A DNA stretch of 64,000 nucleotides, from contig CAWCKS010000014.1 in assembly GCA_963796195.1 (NCBI GenBank), forward strand, positions 496,001 through 560,000, in the 5' to 3' direction. Both the position numbers and the translations under genes were made by a program. The notes beneath the pieces are model-generated. The model had not been told where the DNA came from and searched no databases. It saw only the letters and a list, made by a program, of their open reading frames with translations. This document shows, piece after piece, positions 55,754 through 64,000 of the stretch (position 1 is the first letter of the stretch; every line of letters starts with the position of its first letter). Source of the DNA: CAWCKS01 sp963796195 (lineage in GTDB: Bacteria > Pseudomonadota > Alphaproteobacteria > Rhizobiales > Xanthobacteraceae).

Positions 55754-56890
55754 ATGACGGCCCTGCCGCCGGACTCGGCGTTTGACCCGAAAGAAATCCT
55801 CGAAGGCATCCAACGCTGGGTCGAAATCGAAACGCCGACCGAAGCGCCCGAGCAGATCAACAAGCTCGCGACCATCGTCGCCGACGGTTATCGCGAGCTG
55901 CCGGCAACGGTCGAGCGTATCGCCGGCACCGACGGCCGCGGCGATCATCTCGTCGTCCGTTCGAACTGGGGCCAGGACAGGCCGGGCATCCTGGTGCTGA
56001 GCCACCTCGACACCGTGCACCCGATGGGCTTCATAAAGCGGCTGCCGTTCAAGGTCGATGGCGACAACGCCTACGGTCCCGGCATCTACGACATGAAGGG
56101 CGGCGCCTACCTCGCCTATCACGCCTTCAAGCAGATTTGCCTGCACGACAAGACGTCGCCGCTCGGGATCACGCATCTCTTCGTATCGGACGAGGAGATC
56201 GGCAGCCCGACATCGGAGGCGCTGATCACAAAACATGGCCAGGGCGCCAGATACGTGCTCGTCACCGAGCCCGGGCGCGACGGCGGCAAGGTCGTGACCA
56301 GCCGCAAGGGCGTCGCGCGGTTTGACGTTTACGTGAAGGGCGTGCCGGCACATTCGGGCACGCGACCGCGCGACGGCCGCAGCGCGGTCGGCGAGCTCGC
56401 CAACATCATCCAGACGCTACATGCCATGACCGACTTCGACCGCGGCGTCACCGTCAATGTCGGGGTGGTGCGCGGTGGCAGCAAGCCGAACGTCGTTGCG
56501 GAAGAAGCCTATGCAGAAGTCGACCTGCGAATTCCGACGATCGCGGCGGCCGACGAATATGTCGCGAAGGTTCTGTCGCTGAAGCCGAAGATCGATGGCG
56601 TCTCGATCAAGGTGGTCGGCGGGCTCAACAGGCCGCCCTATGAGAAGACCAATTCCGGCGCGGCCCTCTACGAACATGCAAGGCAGCTTGCCGGCGAACT
56701 CGGCTTCGAATTGCCTGACACGTTCACCGGCGGCGGCTCGGACGGCAATTTTACCGCGCCCTACACCGGAACGCTCGACGGGCTTGGCGTCGATGGCGAT
56801 GGTGCCCATACCGGCCACGAGCATATGTACATCTCGTCGATCGCGCCGCGCACCAAGCTGCTGTATCGGCTGTACCAGACGCTGAAGTGA
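55754..56890 (+). CDS. M20-family metallopeptidase (glutamate carboxypeptidase-like)
   Basis: The start at ATG 55754 follows AAGGAC; ATG 55751 is also possible. The protein has 378 residues. Zinc ligands and catalytic residues: SHLDTVHPMG (His, Asp), YGPGIYDMKGG (Asp), SDEEIGSP (Glu pair), TEPGRDGG and the final His in DGAHTGHEH. A lid/dimerisation domain lies in the middle (RFDVYVKGVPAHSGTRP). M20 enzymes cut C-terminal amino acids from N-acyl or dipeptide compounds. It ends the plus-strand amide operon; a second M20 gene on the other strand lies at 59375. Confidence 0.92.
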   Translation: MTALPPDSAFDPKEILEGIQRWVEIETPTEAPEQINKLATIVADGYRELPATVERIAGTDGRGDHLVVRSNWGQDRPGILVLSHLDTVHPMGFIKRLPFKVDGDNAYGPGIYDMKGGAYLAYHAFKQICLHDKTSPLGITHLFVSDEEIGSPTSEALITKHGQGARYVLVTEPGRDGGKVVTSRKGVARFDVYVKGVPAHSGTRPRDGRSAVGELANIIQTLHAMTDFDRGVTVNVGVVRGGSKPNVVAEEAYAEVDLRIPTIAAADEYVAKVLSLKPKIDGVSIKVVGGLNRPPYEKTNSGAALYEHARQLAGELGFELPDTFTGGGSDGNFTAPYTGTLDGLGVDGDGAHTGHEHMYISSIAPRTKLLYRLYQTLK

Positions 56891-56899
56891 ATGCGTCTG

Positions 56900-56980
56900 G
56901 TAGGATGGGTTGAGCGCAGCGAAACCCATCGTTGGCGGAAGATAGTCGCGATGGGTTTCGCTGCGCTCAACCCATCCTAC
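56900..56980. repeat. perfect 31-bp inverted repeat between convergent genes
   Basis: The arms 56900-56930 and 56950-56980 are exact reverse complements over 31 bases (starting GTAGGATGGGTTGAGCG), with a 19-base loop. It lies between the plus-strand M20 gene and the minus-strand DsrE gene, where it could stop transcription from either side, although it has no T-tract. It has the look of a dispersed rhizobial palindrome. Confidence 0.85.
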
Positions 56981-56999
56981 GGGTCTGATGTAGATCGGC

Positions 57000-57461
57000 T
57001 TACGGCCGCAGATAGACGTAGCCCTGCGACTGCAGTTCGGCGATGCGGACCACGCCGCCCTCGTCGGCGGCAACGAAACCCGGCAGCAGATCCTTGAGCG
57101 TGATCTCCTGAGCCATCATGGTCTTGGCGCAGGCCGCGAGCTGCACGCCGACATTCGCGAATTTGGCAACGTGTTGCGTCACGTCGGGATTGGCGGATGC
57201 AGCGTGGAACGCCTTCAGCGCCGGCCCGTGGACCACGAGCGCGATGATGACCTTGTCGGGCCCGCCCATGCCGTCAAAATGATTCTGGATGTTGCCGAGT
57301 ACGAACGCGACCTTGTCGAGGTCGGCGAGATGGTAGACGACTTTTCGCTTGTCAGGGACCGCGCCCTGCGCGTCTGCCCGCGCCTGCGTCGTGCCGAGCG
57401 CGACCATGGCACTCACCGAGGCCAGCGCCGCGCCCAACAACCCACGTCGATTGCTCGACAT
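57000..57461 (-). CDS. secreted DsrE-family protein
   Basis: This 153-residue protein has an N-terminal signal with an Arg pair (SSNRRGLLGAALASVSAMVA), compatible with Tat export. The rest is a DsrE-like fold: VVYHLADLDKVAFVLGNIQN, KVIIALVVHGPAL, LAACAKTMMAQEITL. The single Cys in AACAKTM is the position used by some DsrE sulfur-transfer proteins. It is the last gene of a minus-strand group with two small secreted proteins. Role in sulfur or redox handling is inference. Confidence 0.82.
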   Translation of the reverse strand: MSSNRRGLLGAALASVSAMVALGTTQARADAQGAVPDKRKVVYHLADLDKVAFVLGNIQNHFDGMGGPDKVIIALVVHGPALKAFHAASANPDVTQHVAKFANVGVQLAACAKTMMAQEITLKDLLPGFVAADEGGVVRIAELQSQGYVYLRP

Positions 57462-57474
57462 CGCCTTCTCCGGA

Positions 57475-58128
57475 TCACTTGTGCCGCATTGCGGCGAGTT
57501 CCTTGCGGTCGGTCACCAGCGACTCGCAGTCCTTCAACGTCGTGCGATCGAGCCGGAAGGTCTTGTCGTCCGCGCCAGCAACCAGGTCCTGCGCCGCATC
57601 TTCATCATAGTTCTTGTCCTTCCAGATGCGGATACGCTCGAGCTTGATGATCGCCGATTTGTCATCCTTCGCCAGCAGCACGTTGATGCCGCCGCCGTCG
57701 CAGTCGACGCCGCAACCGAGCATCGCCTCGTTGGTCTTCTCGTCAGTGAACTTGCCGTGCCCGCAATCGCCGCTGGAGTTGTAGTTGCCCGACTTGGCGC
57801 GATATTTCACGCCGAGCCGGAACGAGTAGTTCATTTCGTTATCCTCGGGGTACTTCTCCGCGGTCAGCAGCAGCTTCATGGCGCTGACCTTCTGCTGCGG
57901 ATGCTCGGCGAGATGCTCGGAGTCGTAGGACCGGGTGAAGCAGGCGTAGGTCGTCTTGTCGAGGCTGACCGGACCGCCGAACACGCGCGTGACAAATTCG
58001 TCCCCGACCTGCGCCTTGGCCGCGGCCTTCCGGGCGTCCGCTGTCGTACCCTCGGCATGCAAGGCGGAACCCGACAACGCCAGCACAAATGCTGCACCGG
58101 CGAGCTTCAATCCTGCGGCAAGCTTCAT
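57475..58128 (-). CDS. secreted hypothetical protein, cysteine-containing
   Basis: This 217-residue protein has a clear Sec signal peptide (GLKLAGAAFVLALSGSALHA, cleavage near AHAEG). The mature part contains five to six Cys, several clustered (SGDCGHGKF, LGCGVDCDGGG) as for disulfides or metal binding, and aspartate-rich stretches. No family recognised. It ends 13 bases before the DsrE gene start, so the two are probably co-transcribed. Periplasmic location is likely. Confidence 0.75.
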   Translation of the reverse strand: MKLAAGLKLAGAAFVLALSGSALHAEGTTADARKAAAKAQVGDEFVTRVFGGPVSLDKTTYACFTRSYDSEHLAEHPQQKVSAMKLLLTAEKYPEDNEMNYSFRLGVKYRAKSGNYNSSGDCGHGKFTDEKTNEAMLGCGVDCDGGGINVLLAKDDKSAIIKLERIRIWKDKNYDEDAAQDLVAGADDKTFRLDRTTLKDCESLVTDRKELAAMRHK

Positions 58129-58209
58129 TGTCGTCGCGTCCCTGGCGCTTTAAGTGACCGAAATCACGCTTTGGTCGCGCCGACGGGGCGGCGCGTTCAA
58201 GCCGGACCG

Positions 58210-58527
58210 CTACGATGCCGGCTTGGGGACGACAAAGCCGAGGACGATCTTTTCGGGTTCCTGCTTGAATTCCTTGTGGACCGCGGCGCGGACCGCCTCC
58301 ACCAGCGCCGGCATCGGCTTCCCCTCAACAAGCTGCGGATACGTCACCGTGACCTGGGTCAGGCGGCCGTTGGTCCAGTTGAACCCAACGCTGGGTTTCA
58401 GCCCTGTGGACGCCTCAAGGTCATCTTCCGTCGCCTGCGCGGTCTTGAAAGCGTCCTTCGTCGCGTTGATGAGATCGCAGCCCGCAAGGGCGAGAGCCAA
58501 CGCAACGATTGCGACCAGCCTGACCAT
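58210..58527 (-). CDS. small putative lipoprotein
   Basis: This 105-residue protein begins with a lipoprotein signal peptide; the lipobox LAGC has the lipidated Cys at about residue 17. The mature domain is a compact region (GFNWTNGRLTQVTVTYPQLV, HKEFKQEPEKIVLGFVV) of unknown function. It lies 81 bases before the secreted-protein gene downstream and 18 bases after the enoyl-CoA hydratase stop. Confidence 0.75.
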   Translation of the reverse strand: MVRLVAIVALALALAGCDLINATKDAFKTAQATEDDLEASTGLKPSVGFNWTNGRLTQVTVTYPQLVEGKPMPALVEAVRAAVHKEFKQEPEKIVLGFVVPKPAS

Positions 58528-58545
58528 GCCCGCCCCTTGGCAGTG

Positions 58546-59331
58546 TTAGCGCCCGCGAAACACAGGCTTTCGCTTTTCGACGAAGGCCTTCATCGCTTCT
58601 TTCGAGTCCTCGGTCTTGCCAATCTGGACCGTCATGTCCTGCTCGTAGCGGTAACCGTCGCGCAGGCTCATCTCCTCGATCGCATTCAGCGATTGCTTGA
58701 ACAGCTGCGCCGCCAGCGGCGCCTTCGAGGCAATCTCCGCCGCCATCTGCATCGCGACCGGCATCAATTCGTGGGCCGGCACGCACGCCTCGACCACGCC
58801 CAACCGGTACAGCTCCGGCCCCGGCACGCGATAGCCGGTCAGCGCCATGCGCCGCACCCGGGAATGGCCGAACAGCCGCATTGCATGGCGACCGCCGCCC
58901 ATCAGCCCGACGTCGATCTCGGGCATGCCGAGTGTCGCATGCTCCGACGCAAACAGAATGTCGCAGGAGGCGGCGACCGCAAGCCCCGCGCCCAGCGCCG
59001 CGCCGTTGATCGCGGCAACGACCGGCTTCTTGCACTCGACGATCGCATGATAGCTTTCGCGGGCGCTGCGCAGGTGCTGGCGCTGACCGGCGCGTTGCGT
59101 CGCCATCTGGCCGCGCGCCTTCAGATCCGCGCCGGCCGAAAACTGCTTGCCCTTGCCAGTCAGCACGACAGCGCGGACATGGTCATCATCGGAGAATAGA
59201 TCAAACGCCAGCGCCAGCTCGTCCTGGAGCAGCCGGCTCTGCGCATTGACCGGCGGATTGTTCATGGTCGCGACCGCGACGAAGTCAGCGATCTCGACCT
59301 CGAGCTGTTCGAATTTGTAAGTGTCGGACAC
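58546..59331 (-). CDS. enoyl-CoA hydratase/isomerase family protein
   Basis: The start is GTG 59331, with AGGGAG six bases upstream; an ATG at 59346 would put the ribosome-binding site inside the gene. The protein has 261 residues. Oxyanion-hole segments FSAGADLKARG (near residue 65) and GAALGAGLAVAASCD (near 110) are present, with LGMPEIDVGLMGGG carrying a catalytic acid. It adds water to enoyl-CoA or isomerises it. It is the only clear hydratase in the window, so it could supply the second beta-oxidation step missing from the 2.1-9.4 kb set. Confidence 0.9.
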   Translation of the reverse strand: MSDTYKFEQLEVEIADFVAVATMNNPPVNAQSRLLQDELALAFDLFSDDDHVRAVVLTGKGKQFSAGADLKARGQMATQRAGQRQHLRSARESYHAIVECKKPVVAAINGAALGAGLAVAASCDILFASEHATLGMPEIDVGLMGGGRHAMRLFGHSRVRRMALTGYRVPGPELYRLGVVEACVPAHELMPVAMQMAAEIASKAPLAAQLFKQSLNAIEEMSLRDGYRYEQDMTVQIGKTEDSKEAMKAFVEKRKPVFRGR

Positions 59332-59374
59332 GGCGCACTCCCTCATGTTCTTGTTTGCGCGTTTTTCGAGCGGC

Positions 59375-60509
59375 TCAGCTCAGCTCCGCCAGCAGCCCCG
59401 CCATCAGACGGCCGCGCTCCGCAAGGCTCGCGACCACGATGTGCTCGCCGAGCGTATGCGCGCCATTGCCGCGCACGCCGAGGCCGTCGAGCGTCGCGAG
59501 ATCCATCGGCCCGGTGAAGTTGGCATCCGAACCGCCGCCAGAGCTTTCGTGCATGAGGTCGATCCCGATCGTCTTCGCAATCCGCTTTGCGACCTCGTAC
59601 AGCGCCATGGTCTTGGCGTTGGGCTCCCACACCGGCCGCGTCACGCCGCGCGTGACAATGAACTGGCCGTCATTGGCGTCGCGCTTCGACAGCGCCAGCA
59701 TGCGCTCGACGCCGCGGTCGAGATCGTCCTGGCGCTTGGCCATCGACAGCGCCTCGCCGGTGCATGAACTCGAGACGCAGTTCACCCACTGACCGCCATG
59801 GATGACGCCGACGCTGAAGGTGCAGGACTCCGTGGTCATGGATTTCGATCGCCGGGATCATGTCGGCCATGATCCGGATCGCCGAGCGTCCCTCCGACAG
59901 GCGCGCACCGGCGTGGCTCGGCCGTCCCAGCGCCTCGAGATTGTACCGCGCGATTGCATAGCGGCCGGACACCACGCCGCCATTGGCACGTGCGGGCTCC
60001 GGCACCAGCACATACTTGTGTCGCGCCGCTTCGGCCTCGATCAGGTCGCGCGTGCTCGGGCTGCCGACCTCCTCATCGCTCGTCAGCAGGAACGTGATCG
60101 GCAGCGCGATCTTTGCCCCGATCCGCTGCAGTTGCCGGATTGCTTCCAGCGCGGTGTAGTTGCCGCCCTTCATGTCGAAGATGCCGGGCCCGTAGCAGAC
60201 GTGACCGTCGCGCCGCCATGGCAGCTGCTCCAAGGTGCCGACCGGATGCACGGTATCGAGGTGGCCCATGATCAGGATGCCCGGCTTGCTCGCGTCTCCG
60301 GTGGCGAAGCTTGCGCGGACGCAGTCGCCGAACCCCATGCGGCCCGCGATGCGCTCGATCCGCGCCCCCATCAGCGCAAGGTCGCGCGAAGCAAGATCCA
60401 TCATGCGGCCAACGCGGCCGGCATCCCAGGTCGGACTTTCGCACTCCACCCACGGCCGCAAACCGCTGAGCATCGCGTCGGTGTCGAACGGCAGCTCATT
60501 CACATTCAT
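59375..60509 (-). CDS. M20-family metallopeptidase (frameshifted)
   Basis: From ATG 60509 the protein has MGHLDTVHPVG, YGPGIFDMKGG, LTSDEEVGSP and VPEPARANGG, the M20 zinc and catalytic motifs. In AAATCCATGACC near 59844 one A is extra; without it PAIESMTTESCTFSVGVIHG continues to 59375 with SGGGSDANFTGP and the last zinc His in GAHTLGEHI. The total is about 377 residues. It is related to carboxypeptidase G2-type enzymes and to the M20 gene at 55754, but differs enough to be a separate enzyme. It precedes the enoyl-CoA hydratase by 43 bases. Confidence 0.87.
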
Positions 60510-60529
60510 GTCAGCGACCCCGTGAAGCT

Positions 60530-60925
60530 CTACAGGACCATTTGCGTCTGGGTGACGACCGCGACGAGCTTGCCCGCATCGGTTTCGAGCCTGGTCTGCC
60601 AGACCTGGGTGCGGCGCCCGCGATGAATTGGCGTGGCCGTGGCCTTGACCGTCGTGCCCGCCGGCGCCGGTCCGACGAAATTGGTCTTGCTCTCGATCGT
60701 CGTGGTGCCGGCGCCCTCGGGCAGGTTGATCACGGTCGCAGCGGCGCCGACAGTGTCGGCCAGCGCCATGATCGCGCCGCCGTGAACGATGTGGTTCATG
60801 GTGCAGAGATCTTCCCGCACCACCATGGTCGCGACCACGCGATCCTTGTCAGCCTCGACGAATTTCACCCCCATCAGCACGGCGAACGGCATCGGCTTGG
60901 CGTTAAGCAGTTCAAGTGGAGTCAT
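60530..60925 (-). CDS. PaaI-family hot-dog-fold thioesterase
   Basis: This 131-residue hot-dog thioesterase has the catalytic loop NHIVHGGAIMALADTVGA near residue 45 (His-Gly-Gly with the helix Asp) and the strand TTTIESKTNFVGPAP. PaaI-type enzymes release free acids from stalled aryl- or acyl-CoA. The ATG at 60925 follows GAGGAAATCCG. The gene lies 20 bases upstream of the M20 peptidase gene, so it belongs to the same minus-strand group. Confidence 0.88.
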   Translation of the reverse strand: MTPLELLNAKPMPFAVLMGVKFVEADKDRVVATMVVREDLCTMNHIVHGGAIMALADTVGAAATVINLPEGAGTTTIESKTNFVGPAPAGTTVKATATPIHRGRRTQVWQTRLETDAGKLVAVVTQTQMVL

Positions 60926-61016
60926 TGTGCGGATTTCCTCGTCTTCTGATTGGCTGGAGACCCCAAGAAAAATCCCGAGAAAGCACAGCTCATCGGCCGG
61001 CCCTGTCAGCAGCCTT

Positions 61017-61424
61017 TCATGGAGCTCCGGCGACGATCAGCGAAAGCCCGAAATCGGTCAGGTGATGCAGGGCCTGGTCGATGCCGATCAACCACCAGAA
61101 CCACTGGCTTTGCCCCTGCTTGATATCGAATGTCGCAACGCAAAATCCCTTTGCGCGGTCGATCGTGATGTGAATGACGAAGTCGACGAGGCCGAGGTAC
61201 CAGAAGCGCGGCGCCACCAGGGTGAAGATCGCGGTCGCCAGCGCACCGTGGATGGCGCAATGCGCAAGCAGCGGCAGCGCCCAGCCGGTCTTGGCGTCCT
61301 TGCCCATCGCCATCCAGGAATTCTGCAGAATGAAATCGGCGATGACGTGCTTGACCGTCAGCACCAGCATCCAGGCGATGAGCGGCGCGACGGCGACTGT
61401 GGTCGGGATGGCGAGAAGCATCAT
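61017..61424 (-). CDS. DUF3307-type membrane protein
   Basis: This 135-residue protein has several predicted membrane helices (VAVAPLIAWMLVLTVKHVIA, LLAHCAIHGALATAIFTLVA, WYLGLVDFVIHITIDRAKG). The KHVIADFILQ and DxxIHxxID patterns match DUF3307, a family often next to phage-like or restriction genes in other phyla but of unknown role. Histidines in membrane-edge positions might bind metal. It is separated from the thioesterase by about 90 bases and stands upstream of no clear partner. Confidence 0.75.
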   Translation of the reverse strand: MMLLAIPTTVAVAPLIAWMLVLTVKHVIADFILQNSWMAMGKDAKTGWALPLLAHCAIHGALATAIFTLVAPRFWYLGLVDFVIHITIDRAKGFCVATFDIKQGQSQWFWWLIGIDQALHHLTDFGLSLIVAGAP

Positions 61425-61978
61425 CGGGATGCCCGTGACTTAATCGAGCGAAGGGCGCACACAGGTGATGATCGCTGCAGAGTTCATCGGCACTAACCCG
61501 CCCGGCTCGTTTGGTCTGGGATAATTATTGCATTTTTACGCGCTCATTGCACGCGCAGCGCGAGACAACGTCGCGCCGAGTGCCTGTTCGATGCTGCAGC
61601 GCGGGTCTTGATTTCACCGATAATCTGGCGCAGCCGATCGTGATCTGGCTCGTCAGCCCCAGCAGCACGACTTTCTGCAACCGCGCCGCGCAGGTCCGCA
61701 GCGTCGATTGCCCTGCCGAACGCGGCTTGGCCAGATGATCGATCTCCGCATTCCCGTACTCGGAGTTGCGGGTGCCAGACCTCGCCGCTTCCCCTGCGAT
61801 CGAAGCTGTTCTCGCAACTTCAACGCCGCCTCGAGCCGTTAATCATTAACGTCGCTCGCAGCGCAAAAACCGCACCTGTTCCGTCGTTGACGACCGCGGG
61901 CCGCGCGGGCAGTTTAGGCCGAGAAACCAGACCGACGGCCCGGCATCGGGCCGAGATCGGCTGGTGCAGCAGCTTCGC
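61425..61978. other. gene-poor region upstream of the K+ channel
   Basis: I see no gene here that I can support. A 75-codon reading at 61511-61738 has no family features. A perfect 15-bp palindrome, CGTTAATCATTAACG (61837-61851), lies 128 bases before the channel start and is the best regulatory candidate. Confidence 0.4.
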
Positions 61979-63121
61979 ATGTCACCGCAATCGCTGTCTT
62001 CGCTGTCCTCCCGTTTCGTGGCCATGACGGTTGGCCGCGGCATGACGCTGCCCTCCTATATCGCATTGACGCTCGGGCTGATCGGGCTCGTCATCCTGAC
62101 GTTCGACCCGAAATACGAACTCGCGCACCATTGGGTCGAGAGCCTGTTATGGCTGTGCCAGGCGTTCTTCGCGCTGGAGTGGATCATCCGTTTGCGCGAA
62201 GCCGCGCGCACCGAAAAGCTCCGCAAATACCTGCTCAGTGCTCGCGGCTTCATCGATGCGATTGCGGCGCTCGCCGCACCGATCGCGGTAATGGCCGGTG
62301 CGCACCCGCGAAGCGCCTGGCTGCTCGCCGTGCTGTGGACACTGAAGCCGGTGCCGGAGATCGGGGGCTTGCGGCAGCTACGGCGCATCTTCGCCAACGA
62401 GGCCGGACCGCTGGCAAGCGTGTTCCTCCTGTTCCTGATCCTGGTGTTCATCGCTTCGGCAGCGATCCACGTGCTCGAGCGCGACGTGCAACCGGAGGCG
62501 TTCGGCACCTTCCCCTCTGCGCTGTGGTGGGCCGTCGTGACCATGACGACGGTCGGCTACGGCGACGTCGTGCCGATAACACCCGGCGGACGATTGCTGG
62601 CGTCGCTGGTGATGATTTGCGGACTCGGTGTGTTCGGCCTGTGGACCGGTATTCTAGCGACCGGCTTTGCCGCCGAGACGCGTCGCGCCAACTTCATCAA
62701 GACCTGGGAGACGGTCAGCAAGGTACCGTTCTTCAGCGAACTCGGACCGGCAGCGATCGCCGACGTCACCCACATGCTCCGCACGATCGAACTGCCGTCG
62801 CGCACCATGGTGATGCGCCGCGGCCAGGTCGGCGACTGCATGTATTTCATCGCGTCGGGTGAAGTTGCCGTCGAACTCACAGGCAGGCAAATCCGGTTGA
62901 CCGATGGCGCCTTCTTCGGCGAGTTCGCACTGCTCGGCAGCCCGATCCGCACCGCGACCATCACGACGACCCAACCCTGCACGCTGCTGGTGCTTGATCT
63001 CGTCGATTTCCGGATGCTGATGGCCAAGCATCCCGACCTCGGACAGACTATCGACGCGGAGGCCAAGCGTCGCGCCGCCGAGAACGCCGCGGCCGCCCAG
63101 CAGCAGGTGACGACGCCTTAA
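61979..63121 (+). CDS. cyclic-nucleotide-gated potassium channel (MlotiK1-like)
   Basis: From ATG 61979 (GTG 61964 and later ATGs are possible) the protein has 380 residues. It has an S1-S4 helical part (IALTLGLIGLVILTF onward), then the pore with the filter TVGYGD at residues 191-196 and the S6 helix LGVFGLWTGILATGF. A C-terminal cyclic-nucleotide-binding domain follows, with the phosphate-binding cassette FGEFALLG...RTATI near residues 320-335. This layout is that of the Mesorhizobium MlotiK1 channel, which opens on cAMP binding without a long C-linker. The inner-membrane channel passes K+. It is convergent with the DUF3095 gene, one base apart. Confidence 0.88.
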   Translation: MSPQSLSSLSSRFVAMTVGRGMTLPSYIALTLGLIGLVILTFDPKYELAHHWVESLLWLCQAFFALEWIIRLREAARTEKLRKYLLSARGFIDAIAALAAPIAVMAGAHPRSAWLLAVLWTLKPVPEIGGLRQLRRIFANEAGPLASVFLLFLILVFIASAAIHVLERDVQPEAFGTFPSALWWAVVTMTTVGYGDVVPITPGGRLLASLVMICGLGVFGLWTGILATGFAAETRRANFIKTWETVSKVPFFSELGPAAIADVTHMLRTIELPSRTMVMRRGQVGDCMYFIASGEVAVELTGRQIRLTDGAFFGEFALLGSPIRTATITTTQPCTLLVLDLVDFRMLMAKHPDLGQTIDAEAKRRAAENAAAAQQQVTTP

Positions 63122-63122
63122 G

Positions 63123-64000
63123 TTACGCAGCAGCGGCCGCCTTGAGCGCCGTCGCGGCAGTCGCGTATCCACCGCGCGCGCCGTCAATGAAATGGACATG
63201 ATCGGCGCGCAGCGGTGACGGCGTGAAGCACGTCATCATTGCCGCGTCCTGACGATGCACGCCGTAGCGCGCGACGCCATTGGCAGCAGCTTGCGCGAGC
63301 TGCGCCTCGAGCTCGTCGGCGAGTTCGGAGGTGCAATCGAGGACCATGCGCAAGCCATCGTCGTATTTGCGGAAATCGGAATTTGCGACGACCTGTTCGA
63401 CATAGGTTTTCGGCACGAAGCCGCCGACGCTGATGCCGAAGCGCATGATGAGATAGGACACGAAGGTCAGCGCCAGCACCGAAGCGCGCCGCCGGAACAG
63501 CGAACCGCCGCGCAGCGTGCGCGCCTCGAGATCGACTCCCGCAGGCGGCCAGCCGAACGGTGGGCCGCCTGCAGGAACCGGACGGCCGGCGTTCGGCGTC
63601 TTGTCGATCAGCGCGATCACGCCCTCGGTCAGCTTGCGAAACGCCATCGCATCGCCACCCGGCGCGGGCATCACGATCACCGAAAGAATCAAGCCGTTGG
63701 CCGCCGGGATTTCCTCGAAGCGGCAAGACAATCCGGTGAGATCGGGCAGCACGTCAGGCGGCGCCGGCAGCACGGCGAACTCTCCACGCTTCATCGCAGC
63801 CTCGGCCCAACCGAGCCCGCCGCCGGAAAACATCGCGTAGGACACGTTCGGCGACGGCGCGAAGCGTGCGACGCGAACATCCAGACCCCGGGCGCGAATA
63901 TCGGCGATCGGAATCAGCGCCACGCGCATGGCGAGATCGAGGTCGCTCTTGACCCAGGTCGCGGTCGCCGCCAGCGCCTCGCGGGCGCGTACGACATCGC
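63123..64000 (-). CDS. DUF3095 protein (N-terminus beyond the window edge)
   Basis: The minus strand is open from 64000 to a TAA at 63123-63125 (292 codons), past the internal ATG at 63929. It reads AREALAATATWVKSDLDLAM, VALIPIADIRARGLDVRVAR, FAPSPNVSYAMFSGGGLGWA and CRFEEIPAANGLILSVIVM. This matches DUF3095 as I know it; its missing N-terminal part normally contains an FGGDG motif reminiscent of nucleotide cyclases, and some members carry an adenylate-cyclase label. A neighbouring cyclic-nucleotide-gated channel makes a cyclic-nucleotide link plausible but unproven. Confidence 0.8.
   Translation of the reverse strand, partial: DVVRAREALAATATWVKSDLDLAMRVALIPIADIRARGLDVRVARFAPSPNVSYAMFSGGGLGWAEAAMKRGEFAVLPAPPDVLPDLTGLSCRFEEIPAANGLILSVIVMPAPGGDAMAFRKLTEGVIALIDKTPNAGRPVPAGGPPFGWPPAGVDLEARTLRGGSLFRRRASVLALTFVSYLIMRFGISVGGFVPKTYVEQVVANSDFRKYDDGLRMVLDCTSELADELEAQLAQAAANGVARYGVHRQDAAMMTCFTPSPLRADHVHFIDGARGGYATAATALKAAAAA

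Noticed and set aside
57349..59199. A 616-codon plus-strand open frame across three minus-strand genes
   Set aside because: No domain is visible, and the minus-strand genes there have signal peptides, a lipobox and crotonase motifs.
61511..61738. A 75-codon reading in the region before the K+ channel
   Set aside because: No ribosome-binding site, no domain and mixed frames; not supported as a gene.

Overview
The window is high-GC DNA with rhizobial-type gene content. The proteins (CaiB CoA transferases, acyl-CoA dehydrogenases, peptide-type ABC importers, intracellular PHB depolymerase, DUF3095, a MlotiK1-like channel) and the many short palindromic intergenic repeats point to an alphaproteobacterium of the Bradyrhizobium/Rhodopseudomonas group. 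This assignment is inference from gene content; no rRNA, tRNA or CRISPR was seen.

Layout. 0-2.1 kb: edge-truncated LysR regulator, an isochorismatase-fold protein with a tiny coupled partner, and an XRE regulator. 2.1-9.4 kb: a minus-strand set tetR-caiB-SDR-acyl-CoA dehydrogenase (two subunits)-nitroreductase, divergent from a thiolase, with a near-palindromic operator between tetR and the thiolase; together this is a beta-oxidation-like CoA-thioester pathway. 9.5-11.1 kb: an SDR and two tandem paralogous small proteins behind a promoter and hairpin terminator. 11.1-19.5 kb: a minus-strand peptide/nickel-type ABC importer (binding protein, two permeases, two ATPases) followed by a CaiB CoA transferase and a CitE-like lyase. 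19.6-25.6 kb: cobalamin-binding-like protein, fumarase/aspartase-superfamily lyase, bicupin, GST and PHB depolymerase. 25.6-27.1 kb: a small AT-richer accessory patch with orphan ORFs and a transposase remnant. 27.1-46.5 kb: a catabolic region with a carboxyltransferase subunit, two AMP-forming ligases, an ADP-forming ligase, two acyl-CoA dehydrogenases, an acyl-CoA-dehydrogenase-fold monooxygenase, an HpaB-type hydroxylase with an HpaC-type flavin reductase, NIPSNAP, alcohol dehydrogenase, GST and a second TetR. 46.8-60.9 kb: a second complete peptide-type ABC importer followed by an MBL-fold hydrolase, amidase and M20 peptidase, then on the other strand DsrE, secreted proteins, enoyl-CoA hydratase, a second M20 peptidase and a thioesterase. 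61-64 kb: DUF3307 membrane protein, cyclic-nucleotide-gated K+ channel and DUF3095.

A striking property of the sequence itself is that at least sixteen single-base frameshifts interrupt fifteen genes that are otherwise intact and conserved. Fourteen are one-base insertions. I annotate each as one gene spanning both frames. The bias towards insertions suggests uncorrected sequencing error more than decay.

Functionally the window reads as uptake plus activation plus beta-oxidation modules for imported amides/peptide-like compounds, aromatic or alicyclic acids. The substrates cannot be fixed from sequence alone.
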